A program made the position numbers and the translations under genes. A DNA stretch of 6,527 bases from an uncultured Pseudomonadota bacterium. GTDB lineage: Bacteria > Pseudomonadota > Gammaproteobacteria > Burkholderiales > Burkholderiaceae. Location of the stretch: assembly GCA_946480245.1 (NCBI GenBank), contig CAMLIZ010000203.1, positions 1 through 6,527 on the forward strand, given 5' to 3'. Within the stretch, counting starts at the first letter, position 1. Each line of letters begins with the position of its first letter. The notes beneath the pieces were generated by a model. That model was not told where the DNA came from and ran no database searches. It was given only the letters and a program-made list of their open reading frames with translations. Positions 1 through 5,556 of this stretch are shown piece by piece.

Positions 1-570
1 TTCGACAACCCGGTGCTGGGCGTCACGCTGGACGGCAAGATCTTCTGCTACTACGCGCTGTTTCTCGCGGTGCTGGCGCTGTTCCTGCTGCTGCTGCGCA
101 TCGTCAACTCGCCGTTCGGCCGCGTGCTGCAGGCGATCCGCGAGAACGACTTCCGCGCCGAGGCGATCGGCTACCGCACGGTGGTGTACCGCACCCTGAG
201 CAACGTGCTGTCGGCGCTGTTCGCCACGGCCGCCGGCGCGCTGCTCGCGCTGTGGCTGCGCTACACGGGCCCGGCCACCACGCTGAGCTTCGAGATCATG
301 ATCGACATCCTGCTGATCGTCGTGATCGGCGGCATGGGCACGATGTACGGCGCGGTGGTGGGCGCGGTGCTGTTCATGCTGGCGCAGAACTACCTGCAGG
401 ACCTGATGAAGCTGGCCGCCGACGCGGTGGCCGGCGTGGCCGACCGCCTGCCGGTGCTCAGCGCACTGATCTCGCCCGACCGCTGGCTGCTGTGGCTGGG
501 CGTGCTGTTCGTGCTGTCGGTCTATCACTTCCCCACCGGGGTGGTGGGGCGGCTGCGGCGCAAGGCGTAG
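1..570 (+). CDS. livM: LivM-type branched-chain amino acid ABC transporter permease, C-terminal part (5' end outside window)
   Basis: This is one of the two inner-membrane permease subunits of a HAAT-family ABC importer, which takes up branched-chain amino acids or similar carboxylates delivered by a periplasmic binding protein. The frame is open from base 1, leaving 189 residues. LivM proteins usually have about 290-350 residues, so the N-terminal membrane helices are missing. Numbering from base 1, hydrophobic segments lie near residues 14-34, 65-87, 99-127 and 160-176. The cytoplasmic loop that contacts the ATPase is recognisable at 37-60 (SPFGRVLQAIREND, then AEAIGYRT). It is followed by the family signature GGMGTMYGAVVGAVLF at 110-125. 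The protein ends in a basic tail (GRLRRKA), with no fused LivG ATPase. The GTG at 13 is internal and is not the start. Partner liv genes probably lie upstream. The family assignment is firm; the substrate is not determined. Confidence 0.92.
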   Translation, partial: FDNPVLGVTLDGKIFCYYALFLAVLALFLLLLRIVNSPFGRVLQAIRENDFRAEAIGYRTVVYRTLSNVLSALFATAAGALLALWLRYTGPATTLSFEIMIDILLIVVIGGMGTMYGAVVGAVLFMLAQNYLQDLMKLAADAVAGVADRLPVLSALISPDRWLLWLGVLFVLSVYHFPTGVVGRLRRKA

Positions 571-572
571 AG

Positions 573-601
573 GCACCCGCCCCGGTGCGGGTCGGGGCAC
601 C
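573..601 (+). other. Competing GC-rich hairpins between livM and the oligomer hydrolase gene
   Basis: Three short complementary blocks lie in the 51-nt gap: GCACC at 573-577, GGTGC at 584-588 and GCACC again at 597-601. The middle block can pair with either flank. An overlapping alternative stem pairs ACCCGC (575-580) with GCGGGT (587-592) around a 6-nt loop. No T-tract follows, so this is not a classic intrinsic terminator. It could reduce read-through from the liv operon or stabilise an mRNA end. The Shine-Dalgarno sequence at 611-617 lies outside the stems. Confidence 0.35.
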
Positions 602-610
602 TTCAACAAC

Positions 611-617
611 GAGGAGA
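611..617 (+). promoter_or_regulatory. Ribosome binding site of the oligomer hydrolase
   Basis: GAGGAGA ends 4 nt before the ATG at 622. It is the strongest Shine-Dalgarno match in the window and fixes the start of the signal-peptide-bearing reading frame. Confidence 0.75.
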
Positions 618-621
618 CTTC

Positions 622-2742
622 ATGACACCACGATTCGTTCTCACGGCTGTTGCCACCGCGGCGCTGGCCACTGCAGCCGGCAGCGCCGGCGCGCATGGCG
701 AAGGGCCGTTCGGCGCCTTCAACCTGCGGCCCGTGTGGCTGCACAACCTGCATGCCACCAGCTACGACGGCGCCACCGACGACCTGCTCACCGGCGGCCT
801 CGGCAAGAGCGGCCTGCAGAGCGCGGTGCCGCCGGCGTATGCCGACCCGGCCGCGCCCACCGCTGCCGAGCTGCGGCGTGCCGCGATCTACAACAACTAC
901 CGGGCCCTGGTCGACACCACCACCGCCGGTGGCTTCGGCGTGTTCTTCGGCCCCAACGTGGACGTGGCCGGCAACCCGACGGCCGGCGAAGGCAAGGTGC
1001 CGGGCACCGAGTACCTGGCGTACAGCGACGACGGCAGCGGCCGGCGCAACGTGACGCTGATAGTGCAGGTGCCAAGCAGCTTCGACCCGCGCCATGCGTG
1101 CATCGTCACCGCCACCTCGTCGGGCTCGCGCGGCGTGTACGGCGCCATCAGCACCGGCGAATGGGGCCTGAAGCACGGCTGCGCAGTGGCCTACACCGAC
1201 AAGGGCACCGGCGGCGCGCCGCACGACCTGATGAACGACACGGTGCCGCTGATCGACGGCACGCGCACCGACGCGGCCAGCGCCGGCACCCTCGCGCAGT
1301 TCAACGCCGGCCTGTCGCCGGCCGAGCTGCAAGCCTTCGATGCGGCCACGCCGAACCGCTTTGCGTTCAAGCATGCGCACTCCGGGCAGAACCCCGAGCG
1401 CAACTGGGGCCGCTATACGCTGCAGGCAGTGCAGCTCGCGTTCTACGTGCTCAACGAGCAGTACGGCCACACGGTGCCGCACCTGGGCCTGAAGCTGCGC
1501 ACGATCGACAAGCGCAACACGCTGGTGATCGCCAGCAGCGTGTCCAACGGCGGCGGTGCGGCCATCGCCGCGGCCGAGCTCGACGACGACCGCCTGATCG
1601 ACGGCGTGGTGGTGGGCGAGCCCGCCATCGAGATGCCGCGCGATCCGCATGTGCAGGTGATGCGCGGCAACACGCTGGTGCCCACGGTGGCCAAGACGCT
1701 GTACGACTTCACCTCGGTGGCCAACCTGTACCAGAGCTGCGCCGCGCTGGCGCCGTCGCAGGCCGGTGCACCGGGTCGTGCCTACGTGGTGACGGCATTC
1801 GCCACCAACCGCTGCAACAGCCTGAAGGCACAGGGCCTGCTCGCCGGAAACAGCACCGACGAGCTGGCCGAGGCCGCGCTGCAGAAGCTGATCGACTACG
1901 GCTGGGAGCCGTCGTCGTCGGTGCTGCATGCGTCGCTGGCGGCGTTCGAGGTGGCGCCCGCCGTGACGGTGACCTTCGCCAACGCGCTGGAGCGTGCCAG
2001 CGTGACGGACAACCTGTGCGGCTACAGCTTCGCGGCCACCACCCCGGCGGGCGTGCCCACGGTGGAACCGGCCAGCGCGCTGGCGCAGATGTTCGCCACC
2101 GGCAACGGCGTGCCGCCGTCCAGCGGCGTGCAACTGGTGAACAACAACAGCGTGGGCGGCCCGCTGCGCGACCTGCTGTCGGTGTCGCCGAGCAGCGGCG
2201 TGAAGGACTTCAACCTCGACGGCGCGCTGTGCCTGCGCCACCTGATGACCGGCAACGACAGCGCCGCGCGCCGCCTGCAGCAGGGCGTGGACGAGACGCG
2301 CCGCAATGGCGACCTGCATGGCAAGCCCACGCTGATCGTGCAGGGCCGCAACGACGCGCTGCTGCCGGTGAACCACGTGTCGCGCCCGTATCTGGCGCTG
2401 AACAAGCGCGTGGAGCACGGGCGCAGCCGGCTCTCGTACATCGAGGTGGCCAATGCGCAGCACTTCGACTCGTTCATCGGCCTGCCCACCGTGCTGCCGG
2501 GTTACGACAGCCGCTTCGTGCCGCTGCACCTGTACCTGAACCGCGCGCTCGACGCGATGTACGCCCACCTGACCACCGGCGCACCGCTGCCGGCCAGCCA
2601 GGTGGTGCGCACCGTGCCGCGTGGCGGCGCGCCCGGCGCGGCACCGGCGCTGAGTGCGGCCAACGTGCCGCCGATCGCCACCACGCCGGCGGCGGCCGAT
2701 GCGATCACGGTCAGCGGCAACACCGTGCACGTGCCGGATTGA
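622..2742 (+). CDS. Exported D-(-)-3-hydroxybutyrate oligomer hydrolase (3HBOH family)
   Basis: This is a serine hydrolase of the 3HBOH family (EC 3.1.1.22 type), which cuts oligomers of 3-hydroxybutyrate, the products of PHB depolymerase, to monomer. It has 706 residues, as expected for the family. Residues 1-24 form a signal peptide (MTPRF, then an Ala-rich core, then SAGA/H), so it should be exported. The nucleophile elbow is SVSNGGG with Ser308 as the likely nucleophile; Ser takes the place of the first Gly of GxSxG, as is usual in this family. Asp578 (GRNDALLP) and His614 (NAQHFDSF) are the likely other triad members, by position only. Family-like blocks include [20 protein letters not shown] (258-277) and the C-terminal stretch from [11 protein letters not shown] (658) to the end. 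Six cysteines (160, 187, 373, 398, 466, 537) would suit disulfides in an exported enzyme. It starts 51 nt after livM with a strong ribosome binding site, and 27 nt separate it from the next hydrolase. The names phaZ2 and phaY1 are used for relatives; I assign no symbol. Confidence 0.9.
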   Translation: MTPRFVLTAVATAALATAAGSAGAHGEGPFGAFNLRPVWLHNLHATSYDGATDDLLTGGLGKSGLQSAVPPAYADPAAPTAAELRRAAIYNNYRALVDTTTAGGFGVFFGPNVDVAGNPTAGEGKVPGTEYLAYSDDGSGRRNVTLIVQVPSSFDPRHACIVTATSSGSRGVYGAISTGEWGLKHGCAVAYTDKGTGGAPHDLMNDTVPLIDGTRTDAASAGTLAQFNAGLSPAELQAFDAATPNRFAFKHAHSGQNPERNWGRYTLQAVQLAFYVLNEQYGHTVPHLGLKLRTIDKRNTLVIASSVSNGGGAAIAAAELDDDRLIDGVVVGEPAIEMPRDPHVQVMRGNTLVPTVAKTLYDFTSVANLYQSCAALAPSQAGAPGRAYVVTAFATNRCNSLKAQGLLAGNSTDELAEAALQKLIDYGWEPSSSVLHASLAAFEVAPAVTVTFANALERASVTDNLCGYSFAATTPAGVPTVEPASALAQMFATGNGVPPSSGVQLVNNNSVGGPLRDLLSVSPSSGVKDFNLDGALCLRHLMTGNDSAARRLQQGVDETRRNGDLHGKPTLIVQGRNDALLPVNHVSRPYLALNKRVEHGRSRLSYIEVANAQHFDSFIGLPTVLPGYDSRFVPLHLYLNRALDAMYAHLTTGAPLPASQVVRTVPRGGAPGAAPALSAANVPPIATTPAAADAITVSGNTVHVPD

Positions 2743-2756
2743 AGGCGGGCCTGACC

Positions 2757-2762
2757 GGGAGA
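2757..2762 (+). promoter_or_regulatory. Ribosome binding site supporting a GTG start
   Basis: GGGAGA sits 7 nt before the GTG at 2770. The next in-frame ATG is codon 41, beyond the His-Gly oxyanion motif at residues 32-33, so this site decides in favour of the GTG start. Confidence 0.6.
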
Positions 2763-2769
2763 CACCACC

Positions 2770-3684
2770 GTGAGCTGTACGTCGAACTACCTCCACTGCG
2801 CCGGCCGCGAGATCCACTACACCGAGTGGGGCGCTCAGCACGACGAGGTCGTCATCGCCTGGCACGGGCTCGCCCGCACCTGCCGCGACATGGACGACAT
2901 CGCCGAGCACCTGGCGCAGCGCTACCGCGTGATCTGCCCCGACACCATCGGGCGCGGGCTGTCGCAGTGGGCGCGCGAGCCGGACGTGGAGTACTGCCTC
3001 GCGTTCTACGTGCAGGTCGCGGTGGCCCTGGTCAACCAGCTCCAGCTCGATCGTTTTCACTGGCTGGGCACGTCGATGGGCGGCGCCATCGGCACGCTGG
3101 CGGCCGCCGGGCCGCTGCGCAGCCGGGTCCGCCGGCTGGTGCTCAACGACAACGGCCCGGCACTGGCGGCCGCTGCCATCGAGCGCATCCGCAGCTACGC
3201 CGGCAGCCCGCCGGCCTTCGACACCGTGGGCGAGCTGGAGCAGTACTTCCGCACCGTCTACAAACCCTACGGCTGGCTCAGTGACGCGCAGTGGCGGCGC
3301 CTGACCGAAACCTCCACGCGCCGCCTGCCCGACGGCCGCGTGACGCCGCACTACGACCCGGCGATGGTGCGCCAGTTCATCGCGCACCCGGCCGACTACG
3401 ACCTGTGGGAGGCGTGGGACACGCTGGAGCTGCCGGTGCTGTGCCTGCGCGGCGTGGACAGCGACCTGCTGCTGCGCGACACGGCCGAGCAGATGAAGCG
3501 CCGCGGCCCCTGCGCGGCAGTGGTGGAGATCGCCGATTGCGGGCATGCTCCGGCCCTCAACACGCCGGAGCAGTTTGCGATCGTCGAGCGCTTCTTCGCG
3601 GCCGACGAGCGCGCAGGCACCCTGGCCAGCGAAGCGCCATGGACTACCCCGACTACAACCCACAACTCGACAACGCCCCCCTGA
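2770..3684 (+). CDS. Alpha/beta-fold hydrolase, probably cytosolic esterase
   Basis: A 304-residue alpha/beta hydrolase with a GTG start and no signal peptide. The order of motifs is typical of the fold: oxyanion-hole AWHGLAR (30-36), then the strand-and-turn PDTIGRGLSQW (57-67), then the nucleophile elbow GTSMGG with Ser102. An acid follows in GVDSD (Asp232 preferred, Asp230 possible), and the catalytic His259 lies in DCGHAPAL. The middle part (about 130-215) would be the cap domain that sets specificity. It lies 27 nt downstream of the 3-hydroxybutyrate oligomer hydrolase in the same orientation, so the two are probably co-transcribed. A role on 3-hydroxybutyrate dimers or another hydroxy-acid ester is inferred from context only. 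The last 15 residues are a Thr/Pro-rich tail (WTTPTTTHN...) encoded by DNA that also encodes the start of the next gene, and are probably not part of the fold. The fold is certain; the substrate is unknown. Confidence 0.88.
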   Translation: MSCTSNYLHCAGREIHYTEWGAQHDEVVIAWHGLARTCRDMDDIAEHLAQRYRVICPDTIGRGLSQWAREPDVEYCLAFYVQVAVALVNQLQLDRFHWLGTSMGGAIGTLAAAGPLRSRVRRLVLNDNGPALAAAAIERIRSYAGSPPAFDTVGELEQYFRTVYKPYGWLSDAQWRRLTETSTRRLPDGRVTPHYDPAMVRQFIAHPADYDLWEAWDTLELPVLCLRGVDSDLLLRDTAEQMKRRGPCAAVVEIADCGHAPALNTPEQFAIVERFFAADERAGTLASEAPWTTPTTTHNSTTPP

Positions 3685-4259
3685 GCGACGACGAACTCGT
3701 CGCACTCGACCAGCTGCTGCAGGCGGTGCCCAGCGACACCGCGATGAACATCGAGGGCCTGGACGGCTACCTCACCGCACTCGTCGTCGGCCCGCCGCTG
3801 CTGCAGCGCCTGCGCAGCGCCGACTGGCTGCCGGCGGTGTGGGGCGGCGACGGCCCCGACGGCGCACCCTTTGCCAGCAACCGCCAGCGCAAGCGCGCCA
3901 GCGTGCTGGTGCTGCGCCACCTGCACGGCATCGCCTGCCAGCTGCGCGATGCGCCCGAGCGCTGGGAGCCGATCTTCAGCGTGGCGGAAACCGACGACGG
4001 CGAACTCGCCGACGCCGAGGACTGGTGCATCGGCTTCCTGCAGGCCGTGGCGCTGGCCCCCGACGACTGGGCCCCGATCTTCGACGACGCGCAACTCGGC
4101 GCCGCGCTGGTGCCGCTGGCGCTGCTGGGCGGCGACGAATCCGAGCTCGGCGAGGCGGACCGCGCACGCCTGGCCGACCCCGCGCAACGCGACGCACTGA
4201 GCCGCGCGGTGATGGACGCGGTGCTGCTGCTGCAGCAGCGCCGGCGCGGGCCCGGTTAG
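3639..4259 (+). CDS. UPF0149 (YecA/YgfB-like) family protein
   Basis: A 206-residue acidic, mostly helical protein of the UPF0149 family, whose E. coli members are YgfB and YecA. The family pattern is visible at 36-69: MNIEGLDGYLTALVVGPPLL, then DWLPAVWGG. A second conserved block, AEDWCIGFLQAVAL, lies at 126-139. The zinc-binding SEC-C motif at the C-terminus of YecA is absent; the protein ends in Gln/Arg-rich LLLQQRRRGPG. The ATG at 3639 is chosen because the protein then starts just before the conserved region (LSDDELVALDQLL, 15-27). It overlaps the upstream hydrolase by 46 nt in another frame and has no clear Shine-Dalgarno, which suggests translational coupling. The open frame extends upstream to an ATG at 3291, but that stretch is a shadow of the hydrolase. 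Its last bases overlap the stop of the convergent binding-protein gene. The molecular role in this setting is unknown. Confidence 0.85.
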   Translation: MDYPDYNPQLDNAPLSDDELVALDQLLQAVPSDTAMNIEGLDGYLTALVVGPPLLQRLRSADWLPAVWGGDGPDGAPFASNRQRKRASVLVLRHLHGIACQLRDAPERWEPIFSVAETDDGELADAEDWCIGFLQAVALAPDDWAPIFDDAQLGAALVPLALLGGDESELGEADRARLADPAQRDALSRAVMDAVLLLQQRRRGPG

Positions 4260-4282
4260 CGGCGGAACTTGCCGCCCGGGCC
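4249..4282. terminator. GC-rich hairpin at the convergent gene junction, possible bidirectional terminator
   Basis: GGCCCGG (4249-4255) pairs with CCGGGCC (4276-4282), and GCGGC (4259-4263) with GCCGC (4271-4275), around a 7-nt loop. That gives 12 G:C pairs interrupted only by a 3-nt TTA bulge at 4256-4258. The bulge is exactly where the two stop codons meet: TAG on plus at 4257-4259 and TAA on minus at 4256-4258. Being an inverted repeat, it can fold in transcripts from either side. No T-tract follows in either direction, so a role as intrinsic terminator is uncertain; it may instead block read-through or stabilise 3' ends. Confidence 0.45.
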
Positions 4283-5359
4283 GATGATGGCCAGGTCGGC
4301 GTAGTGCAGCCCGCTGTGGCTCTTGGGGCTGTAGTTCACCTCGAGGCCGCCGATGTTCACCGTGCCCATGTGGTCCAGTGCATTGCGCAGCGACTGGCGC
4401 GTGGGGTTGGGGCCGGCGCGCTTCAGGCCTTCGACCAGCACCTTGGCGCCGGCGTAGCCTTCGAGCATCGCAGGCGTCACCTCCTCGAGGCCCTTGGCCT
4501 GGGCCAGGTCGTGCGCTTCCTTCACGATCGGCGCCGACAGCGAGCGCTCGTACGGAAAGATCTGCGACACGATGGTGCCGCGCGCGTAGTTGCCCATCTG
4601 CTCGATGAAGCCCGAGGAGGCGTTGTTCGACAGGGTGACGACGGTCGCCTTCGAGCCTTTCAGGCGCAGCGCCTTGGTGCCGTCGGCCACCGCCTGCGCG
4701 GTGCCGATCAGCACCAGCGCCTGGATGTCGAGCTTGACCGCGCCGTCGGCGATCTGCGTGAAGTCGGGCTTGTTGCGGTCGAACTTCAGCACGAAGGCGG
4801 CGCGCATGTGCGCTTTGTCGAAGCCGCGCAGCGCGCCCACCATGGCGTCGGAGCCGAAGCTGTCGTCCACGTGCGCCAGGCCGATGCGCGTCATGCCGAT
4901 GCTCACCAGGTGCTCCACCGCCTTCTCGGTCTCGCGCTGATAGGGAGCGCGCACGTTGAACACCCACGGATCGACCGGCTCGTGCAGCAGCATCGCGCCG
5001 GTGGACGGCGCCACCAGCGGCACGTGGTACTCGTGGATCAGCGGCAGGATGGCCTGCGTGTGCGGCGTGCCGCGGCTGAGGAACATCGCCACCACGTTGC
5101 GCTCGGTGATCAGCTTCTTCGCGTTTTCGGCCGCCAGCTTGGGCTGGAACTTGTCGTCCATCGACACCAGCTCGATCTTCTGGCCGTGAATGCCGCCGTT
5201 GGCGTTCACGTAGTCGAGGTAGAGCCGGGCGCCGTCGGTGTTCTCCTTCACGCCCGAGGCCACCGGGCCGGTGAATCCGGAGGTCTGCCCGATCAGGATC
5301 TGGGCGCCGGCCAGCGGCGCGAGCAGGCACAGCGCGAGTGCAAGAACGAAACGGTTCAT
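4256..5359 (-). CDS. Periplasmic substrate-binding protein of a HAAT-family ABC importer (LivK-like)
   Basis: A 367-residue type I periplasmic binding protein (Peripla_BP_6 / LivK-like family) that would capture an amino acid or other small carboxylate and hand it to LivH/LivM-type permeases. Residues 1-19 form a signal peptide (MNRFVLALALCLLAPLAGA) with an AGA/Q cleavage site. Cys11 lies inside the hydrophobic core, so this is not a lipoprotein. The mature protein starts ILIGQTSGFTGPVASGVKEN, typical of the first ligand-binding lobe. GGIHGQKIELVSMDDKFQP (55-73), LVAPSTGAML (115-124) and TPAMLEGYAGAKVLVEGLKR (295-314) are family-like. No transporter subunit lies beside it on the same strand. 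The nearest is the livM fragment, about 3.7 kb away on the other strand. No clear Shine-Dalgarno precedes the ATG; a CGGTA tandem repeat occupies that position. The ligand cannot be told from sequence. Confidence 0.88.
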   Translation of the reverse strand: MNRFVLALALCLLAPLAGAQILIGQTSGFTGPVASGVKENTDGARLYLDYVNANGGIHGQKIELVSMDDKFQPKLAAENAKKLITERNVVAMFLSRGTPHTQAILPLIHEYHVPLVAPSTGAMLLHEPVDPWVFNVRAPYQRETEKAVEHLVSIGMTRIGLAHVDDSFGSDAMVGALRGFDKAHMRAAFVLKFDRNKPDFTQIADGAVKLDIQALVLIGTAQAVADGTKALRLKGSKATVVTLSNNASSGFIEQMGNYARGTIVSQIFPYERSLSAPIVKEAHDLAQAKGLEEVTPAMLEGYAGAKVLVEGLKRAGPNPTRQSLRNALDHMGTVNIGGLEVNYSPKSHSGLHYADLAIIGPGGKFRR

Positions 5360-5366
5360 GGCGGCC

Positions 5367-5380
5367 CGGTACGGTACGGT
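5367..5380 (-). repeat. CGGTA short tandem repeat just before the binding-protein start codon
   Basis: Two and four-fifths copies of the 5-mer CGGTA run from 5367 to 5380. On the minus strand this reads ACCGTACCGTACCG and ends 7 nt before the ATG, at the place where a Shine-Dalgarno sequence is expected. Confidence 0.6.
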
Positions 5381-5504
5381 GAGGATGCGCGAGTCTGGGT
5401 TTTGGGACAGCCCGCGCGCAATGTGGAAAACCGTAGTAACGGGCGGTTTCGTGGCATTCGCGCGTGAAATGCTGCCGGGAAAACCAAGGGCAAGGCCGCG
5501 TCCC

Positions 5505-5510
5505 TAGAAT
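5505..5510 (+). promoter_or_regulatory. Possible -10 element of the uvrA promoter
   Basis: TAGAAT matches the sigma-70 -10 consensus at five of six positions and lies 46 nt before the uvrA ATG. A good TTGACA-like -35 is not seen at the usual 16-18 nt distance; the bases there are AACCAA. Transcription would start near 5517, giving a leader of about 40 nt. Confidence 0.4.
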
Positions 5511-5556
5511 GTTCCGCCCCCTCCCTCCGGCCGCCTCCTACTGCCAACTCCTGCCC

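Larger units (their letters stand above)
5360..5556. promoter_or_regulatory. Divergent intergenic region between the binding-protein gene and uvrA
   Basis: These 197 nt must carry the 5' signals of both divergent genes. The central part (about 5421-5485) is more A/T-rich than the flanks. GGAAAACC occurs twice in direct orientation (5425-5432 and 5478-5485), and the reverse complement of its core occurs at 5398-5403 (GGTTTT). AAACCG (5428-5433) and CGGTTT (5444-5449) form an inverted repeat with a 10-nt spacer. A CGGTA tandem repeat lies at 5367-5380. I found no convincing -35/-10 pair for the minus-strand gene and no LexA box (CTGT-N8-ACAG). Confidence 0.5.

Noticed and set aside
13..15. GTG as the start of the permease gene
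   Set aside because: The frame is open to base 1, and a start here would leave a permease far shorter than the family; the codon is internal to a truncated gene.
252..3284. Long open frame (1010 codons) in the third plus-strand frame over livM, the oligomer hydrolase and the alpha/beta hydrolase
   Set aside because: Its product is Arg/Ala/Gly/His-rich with no domain and crosses three recognisable genes. GC-rich codon bias removes stops from this frame.
4226..4239. Perfect 14-bp palindrome GCTGCTGCAGCAGC near the end of the UPF0149 gene
   Set aside because: It follows from consecutive CTG (Leu) and CAG (Gln) codons. No T-tract follows, and the stem at 4249-4282 is a better terminator candidate.
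3396..5330. Long minus-strand open frame (644 codons) shifted against the binding-protein gene
   Set aside because: Arg/Ala-rich translation without motifs. The other minus frame gives a complete binding protein with a signal peptide.
5300..5359. Lipoprotein signal (lipobox) in the binding protein at Cys11
   Set aside because: Cys11 is in the middle of the hydrophobic core with no proper lipobox before it. An AGA/Q type I cleavage site follows at residue 19.
3545..5467. Long plus-strand open frame (640 codons) antisense to the binding-protein gene
   Set aside because: Composition typical of GC-rich shadow frames. It spans a convergent junction and a promoter region, and no family features are visible.
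5360..5556. Possible LexA (SOS) box upstream of uvrA
   Set aside because: No CTGT-N8-ACAG or close match was found, so SOS control of this uvrA is not supported here.
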